DNA from: Sporosarcina sp. BP05
GTDB lineage: Bacteria > Bacillota > Bacilli > Bacillales_A > Planococcaceae
Direction: 5' to 3'
Length of the DNA stretch: 64,000 nucleotides
Assembly: GCF_014282005.1 (NCBI RefSeq)
Contig: NZ_JACFTD010000004.1
Location: 205,377-269,376, forward strand
Both the position numbers and the translations under genes were made by a program. This document shows, piece by piece, positions 16,571 through 25,756 of this stretch (position 1 is its first letter; every line of letters starts with the position of its first letter). The notes under the pieces were generated by a model, which had not been told where the DNA came from, did not search any database, and was given only the letters and a program-made list of their open reading frames with translations.

Positions 16571-16598
16571 TTTACATTCCCTTAACAATTGATTTAGG
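16571..16598 (+). promoter_or_regulatory. PhoP-box-like direct repeats
   Basis: Three hexamers phased at 11 bases: TTTACA, TTAACA and TTTAGG, with five-base gaps. This is the pattern of the B. subtilis PhoP box. They lie 17 bases upstream of the transporter promoter but read toward the DUF1189 gene. Confidence 0.5.
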
Positions 16599-16682
16599 AA
16601 ATGTCATCATTCTGTCGAAAATAGTTGCGCGCACAATTGCGTCGTTAAATGATAGACTGGTTTAGATGGAGGAGGTTTTAAA

Positions 16683-17186
16683 GTGAAGTTCCACCAACTA
16701 GTCAAAGCAGCAATCCATGAACCGAAAAAATTGGCAGCCTTTCGCCTATTACCCATTGGCAAAGTGTTTCGCTATGTTTTCATTTTCGTTGCGTTGTTCA
16801 CATTGCTATCATTCACCCGTTATTTAGTAGGAAATGCAACACTTTTCGAATCTTCGCCAGAACTGCTCGAACACGGAGAAACAATTGGAGGACTGATTTA
16901 TCCAATTGCAATTCTTCTGCAGCTCGTTATCAGTACATCTTATATCTTCATTCGAATCAGTATTTTTGGATACGTGGGAATCCTGTTGTTAAAACTTATG
17001 AAAAGACGTGGGGAATACCGTCATATGTGGAGAACTTCCGCTATTGCGATTACTATCCCTATTCTTCTGACCATCGGGCTTGATTTCTTTCCGGCAATGA
17101 ATAACGCTAGTACAGCCATCACATCCCTTGTCCACTTCGCTTATATTGCGGCTGCAGCTAAGTACTATCCAAAAATACCTCGATGA
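16683..17186 (+). CDS. DUF1189 family membrane protein
   Basis: 167-residue membrane protein starting MKFHQLVKAAIHEPKKLAAF, with about four hydrophobic helices (VFRYVFIFVALFTLLSF, GGLIYPIAILLQLVIS, YVGILLLKLM, IAITIPILLTIGLDF). The N-terminal motif with 'RLLPIGKVF' and the hydrophobic pattern match DUF1189, to which B. subtilis YqgB is related; function unknown. Starts at GTG with GGAGGAGG upstream. It is shorter than typical DUF1189 proteins (about 250 residues), so it may be a compact variant. Confidence 0.7.
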   Translation: MKFHQLVKAAIHEPKKLAAFRLLPIGKVFRYVFIFVALFTLLSFTRYLVGNATLFESSPELLEHGETIGGLIYPIAILLQLVISTSYIFIRISIFGYVGILLLKLMKRRGEYRHMWRTSAIAITIPILLTIGLDFFPAMNNASTAITSLVHFAYIAAAAKYYPKIPR

Positions 17187-17231
17187 ATACTTCCCCTTTC
17201 CGTGCATATAGTGGCGAAAGGGGGAATTTCC

Positions 17232-17573
17232 ATGAGAATACTACTACTCGCAGTCTTATTATTCGTAACCGTTCATTTTATCCGACTCGATTTAATGGAA
17301 GGCACAATCCCGCTTGCTTCTTATGCTCAAGAACAGCCAACATGTAAAGAAGAACAAAAAGTGAAGACGATACCTGTCACTACAGTTGATGGAGATACTA
17401 TCGAAACACTGTTCGCATTATATCCAGATCCCGAGTCTAGCTTTATTGATAGGTTGTCTTCCTTCTACACCTTGAACCCACATCTTCAAAATCAACAGAT
17501 TATCGGAGGCGAGAAAATCGTACTCCCGCTTCCCCTTTTACAAACGGAAAAATGCATAGAGTCTAATCGATAA
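17232..17573 (+). CDS. Secreted or anchored LysM-like protein (YqfZ-like)
   Basis: 113 residues with an N-terminal signal or anchor (ILLLAVLLFVTVHFI) and a C-terminal LysM-like fold: VTTVDGDTIETLFALYPD, FYTLNPHLQ and IIGGEKIVLPLP, the usual start, middle and end of a LysM repeat. Two cysteines (PTCKEE and EKCIES) could form a disulfide. It sits just before ispG, as YqfZ does in B. subtilis. AAAGGGGG precedes the ATG. Peptidoglycan binding is inferred from the fold. Confidence 0.7.
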   Translation: MRILLLAVLLFVTVHFIRLDLMEGTIPLASYAQEQPTCKEEQKVKTIPVTTVDGDTIETLFALYPDPESSFIDRLSSFYTLNPHLQNQQIIGGEKIVLPLPLLQTEKCIESNR

Positions 17574-17583
17574 GGGTTGTCCC

Positions 17584-17613
17584 TTGTCTTTTTACTATGA
17601 AGATTGCTAAAAT
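17584..17613 (+). promoter_or_regulatory. Candidate ispG promoter
   Basis: TTGTCT (17584-17589), 18-base spacer, TAAAAT (17608-17613), followed by a 42-base leader with TAAGGAG. Confidence 0.5.
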
Positions 17614-17655
17614 AGTTATAGTTATGAGGCTAAGGCCGACTAAGGAGCGAAATAA

Positions 17656-18780
17656 ATGAATGCTATGATAAACAGAAAAAACACACGTCCTGTACGAGTT
17701 GGTAACCTAACAATTGGCGGAAGCAACGAGCTTTTCATCCAAAGTATGACAACGACTAAGACACATGATGTCGAAGCAACAGTCGCAGAAATCTTGCGCC
17801 TAGAAGAAGCCGGATGCCAAATTGTCCGTGTTGCGTGTCCAGATGAGCGCGCGGCCTATTCCATCGGTGAAATCAAAAAACGTATCAATATCCCTCTTGT
17901 TGTCGATATCCATTTCGACTATAAATTGGCGTTGATTGCTATTGAACAAGGGGCAGACAAAATTCGAATTAACCCTGGTAATATAGGAAGACAGGCGAAA
18001 GTCGAAGCTGTCGTCAATGCAGCGAAAGCAAAAGGTATTCCGATTCGAATTGGTGTCAACGCTGGTTCACTTGAGAAAAAGATTCTTGAAAAATACGGTT
18101 ACCCAACTGCCGACGGAATGGTAGAAAGTGCCCTGCATCACATTAAAATATTGGAAGACCTCGATTTTCACGACATCATCGTGTCATTAAAAGCTTCTGA
18201 TGTAAATTTAGCAGTCGAAGCGTATCAAAAAGCCGCGGCAGCATTCGATTATCCCTTGCACCTCGGCATTACAGAGTCTGGGACATTGTTTTCAGGGTCT
18301 ATTAAGAGTTCGGCGGGTCTGGGCACCCTTCTGTCAGCTGGCATCGGCAACACGATGCGCGTATCGCTGAGTGCTGATCCTGTCCAAGAAATTAAAGTGG
18401 CACGCGAGTTATTGAAAATATTCGCCCTTTCTTCGAACGCAGCTACACTTATATCATGTCCGACATGCGGACGGATTGAAATTGACCTTATTACGATTGC
18501 AAATGAAATCGAAGAATATATTTCACACATTAAAGCACCACTGAAAGTTGCGGTGCTCGGTTGCGCGGTCAATGGTCCCGGCGAAGCACGTGAAGCGGAT
18601 ATCGGAATCGCGGGTGCCCGCGGCGAAGGTCTTCTCTTCATGAAAGGGAAAACGGTGCGCAAAGTACCAGAAGCAACGATGGTCGAAGAATTAAAAATCG
18701 AAATTGACAAACTTGCGGAAGAATATTTCGAAAAGAAAAGACAGGAAGAACTTCTCCTGCAAGGTGGGACAGCGGAATGA
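17656..18780 (+). CDS. ispG: (E)-4-hydroxy-3-methylbut-2-enyl-diphosphate synthase
   Basis: 374-residue iron-sulfur enzyme of the MEP isoprenoid pathway that converts MEcPP to HMBPP. A TIM-barrel N-terminal part starts [20 protein letters not shown]. The [4Fe-4S] cluster ligands are in SCPTCGR (two Cys) and GCAVNGPGE with its conserved Glu. Its product is the substrate of IspH, encoded at 24732. TAAGGAG precedes the ATG. It overlaps the downstream nucleotidase gene by four bases. Confidence 0.95.
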   Translation: MNAMINRKNTRPVRVGNLTIGGSNELFIQSMTTTKTHDVEATVAEILRLEEAGCQIVRVACPDERAAYSIGEIKKRINIPLVVDIHFDYKLALIAIEQGADKIRINPGNIGRQAKVEAVVNAAKAKGIPIRIGVNAGSLEKKILEKYGYPTADGMVESALHHIKILEDLDFHDIIVSLKASDVNLAVEAYQKAAAAFDYPLHLGITESGTLFSGSIKSSAGLGTLLSAGIGNTMRVSLSADPVQEIKVARELLKIFALSSNAATLISCPTCGRIEIDLITIANEIEEYISHIKAPLKVAVLGCAVNGPGEAREADIGIAGARGEGLLFMKGKTVRKVPEATMVEELKIEIDKLAEEYFEKKRQEELLLQGGTAE

Positions 18781-19364
18781 GAAACCTCCGCTTTGGCATC
18801 GACATTGACGGTACTGTGACATGCCCCACTTCTCTATTACCGCATATCAATGAGCAATACGGATGCAATCTTGTCCTTGATGATATTAAAGAATATGACT
18901 TAACAAAAGCGTTTACGGTAGATGAAAAAGCCTTCTACGAATGGTATAGAAGTGCGGAGGCGCATATTTACAAAACCTCAGCTGCACAACAATATGCCAA
19001 AGAAACGTTAACCAGCTGGCAGGCGCAGTTTGAACTGTATTACATTTCTGCCCGCGGCCATCACGTCTATGACTCCACACTAGACTGGTTCAAACAACAG
19101 GAAATCCCGTATGATCATATCGAACTTGTCGGAAGTCATTATAAAATTGAAACAGCGAAAAAGTTCGGTGTTCATGCCTTTTTTGAAGACAAGCATGACA
19201 ACGCGGTTGAAATCCATGAAGAACTCGACATTCCGGTCATACTTTTTGACACACCGTATAACCGGAAGCCAATTCCTAATGGCGTCATCCGTGTCTACGA
19301 TTGGCAAGAAGCGAATAATAGAATCAAGAAGTTATTTCCAATAGAAGAACCTTCATTTAACTAA
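18777..19364 (+). CDS. yqfW: HAD-superfamily nucleotidase-like protein (YqfW)
   Basis: 195 residues, cytosolic. HAD motifs are GIDIDGTVT (nucleophile Asp and general acid Asp), ISARGHH (motif II region) and FFEDKHDN (motif III/IV acids), matching the 5'(3')-deoxyribonucleotidase/NT5C-like family to which B. subtilis YqfW belongs. The substrate is not evident from sequence. It is the second gene of the ispG operon (ATGA overlap) and is followed by a bidirectional terminator. Confidence 0.8.
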   Translation: MRNLRFGIDIDGTVTCPTSLLPHINEQYGCNLVLDDIKEYDLTKAFTVDEKAFYEWYRSAEAHIYKTSAAQQYAKETLTSWQAQFELYYISARGHHVYDSTLDWFKQQEIPYDHIELVGSHYKIETAKKFGVHAFFEDKHDNAVEIHEELDIPVILFDTPYNRKPIPNGVIRVYDWQEANNRIKKLFPIEEPSFN

Positions 19365-19408
19365 AAAAACGTTGTGAAACTCTAATCTAAGAGTTTCACA
19401 ACGTTTTT
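19363..19408. terminator. Bidirectional terminator between yqfW and zur
   Basis: Perfect 16-pair stem, 19368-19383 with 19390-19405 (arm AACGTTGTGAAACTCT), six-base loop, flanked by A-run and T-run. Confidence 0.93.
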
Positions 19409-19824
19409 CATTTTTGCACACATAGCGGACATTTTCCATAGATTTCGAATTTATGTCCTTCCACTTCATAGTCCGGTAAATTGACAGTAATCATTTCCAT
19501 TGGACAATGCGGAATACTGCGCGTCTTGCCACATGCTGTACAAATGAAATGATGGTGGTGAACGCCAGGATCACATTGCATTCGGAAATGCCGTTCCCCG
19601 TTCAAATCTGTTTCTTCAAGAATCCCCAGTTCTGAAAAGGTTGATAAGTTTCGATAGATCGTATCGAAACTTATTCCCGGATTATCGTCTGCCATGAAGT
19701 TCTTCACTTCGAGAGCAGTTAAATAACGGTCTTTATTCGAAAAGAACTTTAAAATCGTATCTCTATTTTTCGTTCGTTTAAATTGGTTTTCCTGAAGAAT
19801 CCGCCATGCCTCATCAAGTGTCAA
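19408..19824 (-). CDS. zur: Fur-family zinc uptake repressor Zur
   Basis: 138-residue metalloregulator. The N-terminal winged helix contains FDTIYRNLSTF; the C-terminal dimerisation domain has HHHHFICTACGKT and GKCPLCVQK, the two CxxC pairs of the structural zinc site. It lies downstream of znuC and znuB, so it is most likely Zur rather than Fur or PerR. Translation probably begins at a TTG that overlaps the znuB stop (TTGA), with AGGGGGAG upstream. It would repress the znu operon when zinc is plentiful. Confidence 0.88.
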   Translation of the reverse strand: MTLDEAWRILQENQFKRTKNRDTILKFFSNKDRYLTALEVKNFMADDNPGISFDTIYRNLSTFSELGILEETDLNGERHFRMQCDPGVHHHHFICTACGKTRSIPHCPMEMITVNLPDYEVEGHKFEIYGKCPLCVQK

Positions 19825-20687
19825 ACCAACTCCCCCTTCACCATACGGGCATTACGTCCGCCCTGCATTTTCTTCCAAGCGAGCACCACTAACAAAATAA
19901 CGATTGACGTGATAACAATCGTTCCTCCCGGAGCAATATCAAGATAATAGGCTGAAACAAGTCCAATGATAACCGCTAACTCGCCGAAAATAATGGAATA
20001 AATCATCGCACTCTTAAAACTTTTCGCAAGTTGGATAGCTGCCGCTACTGGAATCGTCATAAGTGACGACACAAGTAATATACCGACAATCCGCATAGAA
20101 GCCCCAATAACAAGCGCGACAATGATCATGAACACCATCTGGATATAGCGCGAATTAATACCGGAAACTTTGGCATACTCCGCGTCAAATGACAAGGCAA
20201 ATAGTTCTTTATAAAGAAATCGGATATAGGTGATAACAATGATTGCAATAACGATAACAATGAAAAGATCCTGCCTGCTAACCGCTGAAACAGAACCGAA
20301 TAAATAACCAATCAGATCAGAGCCGAAGCCTTTCGATAACGAGATGAAAATAGCACCTAGGCCGATACCTGCCGACAAAATAACCGGAATTGCAAGTTCC
20401 TCATAATGACGGTATGCACCCCGCAATTTTTCAATCAGCAGTGACCCACCTACAGCAGATGCGATCCCGAGGTAAACTGGGTTCAGCGCCGCAAAGAACA
20501 GTACTTGTTGGCTCAAATAAAGGCTTCCAGCGATTCCCGCAAGTGCAACATGACTGAGCGCATCCGCGATAAGGGAAAGACGTCTGACGACGATAAACAA
20601 TCCTAGTAAAGGAGCGATAACACCGATGATTAAGCCGGAAAGAAATGCATTTTGCAGAAACTCATACGATAAAATATCATTAATCAT
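19821..20687 (-). CDS. znuB: Zinc ABC transporter permease
   Basis: 288-residue ABC-3 family integral membrane permease with about eight hydrophobic helices. The family signature lies in SLIADALSHVALAGIAGSL near the N-terminus. Together with the ATPase ZnuC it imports zinc delivered by a binding protein; no substrate-binding lipoprotein gene is found nearby. Overlaps znuC upstream (ATGA) and zur downstream by four bases. It resembles B. subtilis YcdI/YceA-type and AdcB permeases. The zinc assignment is supported by zur in the same operon. Confidence 0.88.
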   Translation of the reverse strand: MINDILSYEFLQNAFLSGLIIGVIAPLLGLFIVVRRLSLIADALSHVALAGIAGSLYLSQQVLFFAALNPVYLGIASAVGGSLLIEKLRGAYRHYEELAIPVILSAGIGLGAIFISLSKGFGSDLIGYLFGSVSAVSRQDLFIVIVIAIIVITYIRFLYKELFALSFDAEYAKVSGINSRYIQMVFMIIVALVIGASMRIVGILLVSSLMTIPVAAAIQLAKSFKSAMIYSIIFGELAVIIGLVSAYYLDIAPGGTIVITSIVILLVVLAWKKMQGGRNARMVKGELV

Positions 20688-21454
20688 CGTTCCACCTCAT
20701 CCGTTTGCTGGTGGACGCGCCGAACAGGGTGTCCATACCATCTAGAAACGTCATCATCTTCCATCTTTTTATAATCGGATTGTTTTCCGTGAAAATGAAT
20801 CGTTCGGTTCAAACAAGCCACATGGGTTGCAAGATCAGTAACGAGGTCAATTTCATGTGTTACAAGCAAGATTGCGATTCCATGCTCACGATTTAATGTA
20901 TTCAGCATAGAATAAAACGACGCGACATTTTGCTGATCAATACCAACTGTCGGTTCATCCATAATAAGAAGATCTGGTTCTCCTGCAAGCGCCCTTGCTA
21001 TGAACACACGCTGTTGTTGACCGCCGGATAGCTCGCCCATATTTCGTTTCGCGTAACTGTCCATACCGACGATACTAAGTGCTTCTAGCGTTCGCTGCTC
21101 ATCTTTCTTCGAAAAGCTTTTGAACATTCCTACTTTCCGAGTCAAACCGCTACGTACAACTTCAAGAACGGTTGCTGGGAAACCTGAGTTAAACGAATTG
21201 GATTTCTGTGAAACATAGCCAATCCGTTCCCTATGCTTAAATGATTCTATATCCGAACCAAAAAGTTTTACCGAGCCACTGGTTGGTTGTAAGAGACCGA
21301 GAATAATATTGATGAGTGTTGATTTACCAGAACCATTCGGCCCTATCAAGGCCCAAAATTCACCCTCTCCTACCTCGAGAGAAATATGATCAAGGGCGAT
21401 TGACTGTTCATAATTGAAACTGACGTCGTCCAATTGAATAAGATTAGTTGTCAT
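20684..21454 (-). CDS. znuC: Zinc ABC transporter ATP-binding protein
   Basis: 256-residue ABC ATPase: Walker A GPNGSGKST, Q-loop in GYVSQKSN, signature LSGGQQQR, Walker B LLIMDEPT, D-loop and the switch histidine in VTHEID. First gene of the znuC-znuB-zur operon. AAAGGA lies upstream of the ATG. The promoter region contains a Zur-box-like palindrome. Confidence 0.93.
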   Translation of the reverse strand: MTTNLIQLDDVSFNYEQSIALDHISLEVGEGEFWALIGPNGSGKSTLINIILGLLQPTSGSVKLFGSDIESFKHRERIGYVSQKSNSFNSGFPATVLEVVRSGLTRKVGMFKSFSKKDEQRTLEALSIVGMDSYAKRNMGELSGGQQQRVFIARALAGEPDLLIMDEPTVGIDQQNVASFYSMLNTLNREHGIAILLVTHEIDLVTDLATHVACLNRTIHFHGKQSDYKKMEDDDVSRWYGHPVRRVHQQTDEVER

Positions 21455-21472
21455 TTTACTATCCTTTCCTTA

Positions 21473-21493
21473 AAACAGGAATCATTCCGATTC
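21473..21493. promoter_or_regulatory. Zur-box-like operator of znuC
   Basis: On the minus strand GAATCGGAATGATTCCTGTTT matches the Bacillus Zur box core (AATCGTAATNATTACGATT) at about 16 of 20 positions. It lies just downstream of the -10 hexamer, in the right place for a repressor. Confidence 0.6.
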
Positions 21494-21502
21494 ACTCGTC
21501 AA

Positions 21503-21531
21503 ATTATAAACCATGACACGAGTGGATACAA
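21503..21531 (-). promoter_or_regulatory. Promoter of znuC-znuB-zur
   Basis: On the minus strand a weak TTGTAT (21526-21531), 17-base spacer, perfect TATAAT (21503-21508). A seven-base inverted repeat CACTCGT / ACGAGTG (21493-21499 with 21518-21524) brackets the -10 region. Confidence 0.6.
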
Positions 21532-21556
21532 CCATTTAAGAAAGAGGGAATTATCA

Positions 21557-21805
21557 GTGGATTATGCGCAACTACTAAATGAGGTCAAAACGAGAAGCGA
21601 TGATGAAGTGAAAATCATTGCAAAGCAATACGGAATTGACTTTTCCAAAACAGAAATAAGAGCACTTCGGCCATTGCTTGATGAAATTTCTTTCCATTGG
21701 CTCTTCACTGGGATTCCAGAAACTTTTATCGCTAAAATCCGTGGAGCTATTGGTGATAATAAAACTGAAGTCCTATTTAAAAAGTATTTAGACTCCACCA
21801 AGTGA
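21557..21805 (+). CDS. yqfT: DUF2624 protein YqfT
   Basis: 82-residue soluble helical protein (DYAQLLNEVKTRSDDEVKII ... LFKKYLDSTK) of the DUF2624 family; the B. subtilis homologue is YqfT. Function unknown. I chose the GTG at 21557 because GAGGG lies eight bases upstream and the family begins at this point; the longer upstream frame overlaps the znu promoter and operator. Confidence 0.75.
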   Translation: MDYAQLLNEVKTRSDDEVKIIAKQYGIDFSKTEIRALRPLLDEISFHWLFTGIPETFIAKIRGAIGDNKTEVLFKKYLDSTK

Positions 21806-21824
21806 CAAGTATGTCTAAAAGAAG

Positions 21825-21863
21825 AAAACCCACCTGCATAAATATCATTTGCAGGTGGGTTTT
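21825..21863. terminator. Bidirectional terminator between yqfT and nfo
   Basis: 14-pair stem AAAACCCACCTGCA (21825-21838) with TGCAGGTGGGTTTT (21850-21863); 11-base loop. Confidence 0.9.
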
Positions 21864-21868
21864 GCTAT

Positions 21869-22774
21869 TTAAATTCTTAACAAATCAATCTTCTCCGGTT
21901 GAAACGTTTTTGCTTTCAACATTTCTATCTCAAATTGATAAGGTGCCGTTTTCTTCTTTGGATCTAAACCTACAAAAGGTGTTTCAAGGATTTTAGGAAT
22001 CGATTGGAACCCTTCATGATGAACGATATAAGAAAGTGGTTCAAATCCAATATGACCGAAACCTATATTTTCATGGCGGTCTTTCTTTGCACCGCGCTCA
22101 TTCTTACTATCATTGACATGAATAACAGATATTCTGTCCATACCCACAATTTTATCGAACTCGTTTAGTACACCTTCAAAGTCACCGACGATATCATAGC
22201 CCGCGTCATGAACGTGACAGGTATCAAAACAAACCGATAAACGTTCGTTATGTGTGACACCGTCGATAATCGCAGCAATTTCATCAAAGTTTCGACCGCA
22301 TTCAGTCCCTTTCCCTGCCATCGTTTCGAGAGCAATGCGAACTGGATAGTCCTGGGAAAGAACTTCATTTAGTCCTTCGATAATTTTCGCGATTCCTAGA
22401 TCAACACCCGCACCGACGTGCGCGCCTGGGTGAAGGACAATCTGATCAACGCCAAGTGCAGCTGTGCGTTCGATTTCACTTTGCAGAAAGTCGACACCAA
22501 GTCTGAATGTCTCAGGCTTTAACGTATTTGCAATGTTGATAATATACGGAGCATGGACGACGATATTTGATTGTCCATTGTCCTCCATACTCAGATGGCC
22601 TGCTGCTATATTCAGTTCCTCAACCGGCTTCCTCCGTGTGTTCTGGGGTGCGCCGGTATAAATCATGAAAGTAGTTGCTCCGTAACTTGCAGCTTCCGCA
22701 CTTGAGCCTAGTAGCATTTTGCTGCCGCTCATCGAAACGTGGGAGCCAAGCAATAATGGCTTATCATTTGTCAT
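21869..22774 (-). CDS. nfo: Endonuclease IV (AP endonuclease)
   Basis: 301-residue zinc-dependent enzyme that nicks DNA 5' to abasic sites in base-excision repair. Family signatures are [31 protein letters not shown], and [12 protein letters not shown] with its metal-binding His and Glu residues, ending with the LETP motif. It overlaps the upstream RNA helicase gene by four bases (ATGA) and has no own ribosome-binding site, so coupled translation is expected. The same neighbour pair occurs in B. subtilis. Confidence 0.93.
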   Translation of the reverse strand: MTNDKPLLLGSHVSMSGSKMLLGSSAEAASYGATTFMIYTGAPQNTRRKPVEELNIAAGHLSMEDNGQSNIVVHAPYIINIANTLKPETFRLGVDFLQSEIERTAALGVDQIVLHPGAHVGAGVDLGIAKIIEGLNEVLSQDYPVRIALETMAGKGTECGRNFDEIAAIIDGVTHNERLSVCFDTCHVHDAGYDIVGDFEGVLNEFDKIVGMDRISVIHVNDSKNERGAKKDRHENIGFGHIGFEPLSYIVHHEGFQSIPKILETPFVGLDPKKKTAPYQFEIEMLKAKTFQPEKIDLLRI

Positions 22775-24066
22775 TTTTTACGTTTCAGTCTCCTTTCTCT
22801 CTTTTTAAAGCTCTCTACCTTCTGAGCCATTTTCTTTTTGTAACCTGGTTTTACTTTTGACGGTTTCGCAACGAATGAAATTGCTTTACGGTCAATATCA
22901 TCCACTTCTTTTACTCGATTTTTTCTTGAATGGCGCTCTTTTACTTCAACCCACTCACCATTTTTTACTTCTTCATGAACAAACGGAATACCCATTTTTT
23001 CAATTCTAACTACTTTATCGTCTTCAGACGGTTCGTACAGTGTAATTGCCGTTCCCTTAAGCCCGGCACGTGCAGTACGTCCCACGCGGTGTATGAAGAA
23101 CTCCAGATCTTCAGGCAGTTCGAAGTTAATAACGTGACTGACACCCGGAATATCAATTCCACGTGCTGCAAGATCTGTTGCTACGATATATTGGAATTCT
23201 AGATCACGGATTTGCTTCATCATCCGTGTTCGTTCACGCGGTGTTAAATCGCCGTGAATTCTTCCGACTTTAATGCCGCTTTCTGAAAGGAAAGTTGCGA
23301 GTCCTTCAGCGTTTTGTCTTGTATTCATAAAGATGATTGCTAAATAAGGATTGATTCCTTCCATTACTTGCAATAACTTTTTCTTTTTACTCATACTGCG
23401 AACAGGAACAAGGGAGTAGTGCATCCCTTCAGTCAATGGTTTACGTTCACCAATTTTCACATGAACAGGTGATTCCATGTATTTATTTAGGAACGGTTTT
23501 AGCTTTTCCGGAATCGTTGCTGAAAATACGTACATTTCAAGTTTAGCCGGCATTTTTGCTGCAAACTTATCGATATCTTCGATAAAGCCCATGTCGAATG
23601 CAAGATCCGCTTCATCTATAACCAAAATTTTAGCGGTATGAATAACAAGTGCTCCATTTTCGGACATATCGCTAATTCGTCCTGGTGTTCCAACGATAAT
23701 ATGTGGATTCGATTTTAATTTCCCGATAGACCGTTGTTTGTCCGTCCCCCCTATGAGCAGTGAACTGCGCACATCTGTGCCTTCTGTCATCTTCGCAAGT
23801 TCATTGTACAGTTGCGTCGCCAACTCTCTTGTCGGAGCTGTGATAACCGCTTGAAGTTCATCAACAGCTACATCAGTACGTTGTAAAATCGGTATAAGGA
23901 AACTGTGAGATTTACCCGTTCCTGTATGTGCTTGTCCGATTGCATTCGTCCCTTTCAGGATGAGCGGTATAATTTCCTTTTGGATCGGTGTCGGATTTTC
24001 AAAGCCGAGCCTCCCGATTGCTTCCCGTAAAAACGGTTTAAATTGATAATCTGTAAATTTAGACAT
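22771..24066 (-). CDS. cshB: DEAD-box RNA helicase CshB
   Basis: 431-residue ATP-dependent RNA helicase, likely active in cold adaptation and rRNA/mRNA remodelling. Motifs in order: Q motif ([11 protein letters not shown]), [33 protein letters not shown], then domain 2 with [21 protein letters not shown] and [10 protein letters not shown]. The C-terminus is rich in Lys and Arg. AGGAGGG six bases before the ATG at 24066 fixes the start; a longer frame to 24153 is not used. The position next to nfo identifies it as CshB. Confidence 0.92.
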   Translation of the reverse strand: MSKFTDYQFKPFLREAIGRLGFENPTPIQKEIIPLILKGTNAIGQAHTGTGKSHSFLIPILQRTDVAVDELQAVITAPTRELATQLYNELAKMTEGTDVRSSLLIGGTDKQRSIGKLKSNPHIIVGTPGRISDMSENGALVIHTAKILVIDEADLAFDMGFIEDIDKFAAKMPAKLEMYVFSATIPEKLKPFLNKYMESPVHVKIGERKPLTEGMHYSLVPVRSMSKKKKLLQVMEGINPYLAIIFMNTRQNAEGLATFLSESGIKVGRIHGDLTPRERTRMMKQIRDLEFQYIVATDLAARGIDIPGVSHVINFELPEDLEFFIHRVGRTARAGLKGTAITLYEPSEDDKVVRIEKMGIPFVHEEVKNGEWVEVKERHSRKNRVKEVDDIDRKAISFVAKPSKVKPGYKKKMAQKVESFKKRERRLKRKK

Positions 24067-24178
24067 TCGTAACCCTCCTAATGTACACCTATTATAACAC
24101 GATTTCGTTCCGCCGTATGCGATTTTCGCATAGTATACTATGTGAAAGTCCATTCTGATTAATTGAAAGGAGATAATT

Positions 24179-24667
24179 ATGAGGTATGAATCCTTTTATC
24201 CATTCGCGCGACAACAATCACAACCAACTTCCATGGGACAAACGAGCTTCGGACCCCCTTCTCAAATGAGGCAGCAAACACCCAGACAACCGTTCATGAA
24301 TGACCCAATGGGCAATCCATTCGGGGGTCAAACGGGCAATCCACCCGGGGGGCCAATGGGCAACCCAGCTGGGGGTCCGATGGCTGGTCAAGGGGAGCAA
24401 CAAGTTCCATCAAAAATGGAATCGTATATGCAAACGGCGAACCAATTCTTAAATACAGCCCAGCAATTCGCACCTGTGGTCCAACAATTCGCGCCAATGG
24501 TTCAAAACTTGCCCGCAATGTGGCGATTGTATAAAGGCTTTCAATCACTCCCAGTAGCCGGTGCCGCTAGTTTACCTGTAAGCGGAGGAGTATCAGCCGC
24601 ACGGTCAGTTGCAAATGTTGCATCCGGCCTGTCAGCCCCTCGCATCTTCCAGCCGCCCATTCGATAA
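24179..24667 (+). CDS. yqfQ: VrrA/YqfQ-like Gly/Pro/Gln-rich protein
   Basis: 162 residues. The N-terminal third is Gln- and Pro-rich with three imperfect eight-residue repeats (GNPFGGQT, GNPPGGPM, GNPAGGPM), followed by an alanine/glutamine-rich helix (TANQFLNTAQQFAPVVQQF) and a C-terminal part ending SAPRIFQPPIR. This is the layout of YqfQ (VrrA in B. anthracis), whose gene lies at the same place between cshB and ispH. Its function is not established. AAAGGAG lies upstream of the ATG at 24179. Confidence 0.75.
   Translation: MRYESFYPFARQQSQPTSMGQTSFGPPSQMRQQTPRQPFMNDPMGNPFGGQTGNPPGGPMGNPAGGPMAGQGEQQVPSKMESYMQTANQFLNTAQQFAPVVQQFAPMVQNLPAMWRLYKGFQSLPVAGAASLPVSGGVSAARSVANVASGLSAPRIFQPPIR
24303..24374 (+). 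repeat. Imperfect 24-bp tandem repeat in yqfQ (VNTR-like)
   Basis: Three copies of a 24-base unit beginning GGCAATCCA/GGCAACCCA and coding for GNPxGGxx. It corresponds in place to the variable repeat of vrrA in B. anthracis. Confidence 0.65.
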
Positions 24668-24731
24668 TTTTGAATCCGCCGCCCAACTCCGTTATAATGG
24701 TTGATAGATCCTATTAGAGGAGTGAAACGGC

Positions 24732-25709
24732 ATGAAAGTATTAAAGATTACCCCTAGAGGTTATTGCTATGGGGTTGTCGATGCAATGATCATCGCTAGA
24801 AATGCGGCACTCGACAAAACATTGCCGAGACCCATTTATATATTGGGAATGATTGTCCATAACAAACATGTAACAGATGCGTTTGAAGAAGATGGCATCA
24901 TCACAATTGATGGCGAAAATCGTCTAGAAATTCTTGAAAAAGTTGAAACGGGCACAGTTATCTTCACTGCACATGGTGTTTCACCTGAAGTACGGGAACT
25001 TGCGAAAAGAAAAGGCCTTGTGTCGATTGACGCAACATGTCCCGATGTAACTGTAACCCACGACTTGATTGGGGAAAAGACTGCAGAAGGCTACGACATC
25101 ATTTACATTGGGAAAAAACATCATCCAGAGCCTGAGGGTGCAATCGGCGTCGCTCCTCACGCTGTACATTTGATCGAAACGATTGAGGATGTCGAAAACC
25201 TCACTATACAGAATGCTAAACTGCTCGTCACAAACCAAACGACAATGAGCCAATGGGATGTTGTTCACATTATGGACGCACTTAAAGTGAAATATCCGCA
25301 TATCGAAGTGCATAAGGAAATTTGTCTTGCTACTCAAGTAAGGCAAGAAGCCGTCGCACAACATGCAGGAGAATCAGACCTTCTTATCGTCGTAGGCGAT
25401 CCGAAGAGTAACAACTCGAACCGTCTGACACAAGTATCTGTCGAAATTGCCAACACTCCATCGTACCGGGTATCGGATGTTTCCGAACTGGACGTCAAGT
25501 GGTTGGAAGGGATCGAAACTGTATCTGTCACAGCGGGTGCTTCGACACCGACATTGATTGTGCGTGAAGTGATTGCATTCCTTGAGAAGTTCAATCCAGA
25601 AGATCCTTCTACACATCATCCAGAGCGGAAATTCCTTTTGGAAAAAATCTTACCAAAAATTAAAAATCCTACACCTGTGGAACGAATCGAACCGTACACA
25701 ACAACTTAA
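24732..25709 (+). CDS. ispH: 4-Hydroxy-3-methylbut-2-enyl diphosphate reductase
   Basis: 325-residue [4Fe-4S] enzyme, last step of the MEP pathway, making IPP and DMAPP from HMBPP. Cluster cysteines lie in [16 protein letters not shown] and [10 protein letters not shown]; the active-site Glu and the nucleotide-like binding stretch [11 protein letters not shown] are also present. It completes the pathway with IspG in this window. GAGGAG precedes the ATG. It ends at a strong terminator and is monocistronic. Confidence 0.94.
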   Translation: MKVLKITPRGYCYGVVDAMIIARNAALDKTLPRPIYILGMIVHNKHVTDAFEEDGIITIDGENRLEILEKVETGTVIFTAHGVSPEVRELAKRKGLVSIDATCPDVTVTHDLIGEKTAEGYDIIYIGKKHHPEPEGAIGVAPHAVHLIETIEDVENLTIQNAKLLVTNQTTMSQWDVVHIMDALKVKYPHIEVHKEICLATQVRQEAVAQHAGESDLLIVVGDPKSNNSNRLTQVSVEIANTPSYRVSDVSELDVKWLEGIETVSVTAGASTPTLIVREVIAFLEKFNPEDPSTHHPERKFLLEKILPKIKNPTPVERIEPYTTT

Positions 25710-25712
25710 ATG

Positions 25713-25746
25713 AACCAGCCTCTACTTACGGAGGCTGGTTTTTTCT
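25713..25746 (+). terminator. ispH terminator
   Basis: AACCAGCCTC (25713-25722) pairs with GAGGCTGGTT (25731-25740), followed by TTTT. Confidence 0.9.
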
Positions 25747-25756
25747 TCATTTGACA

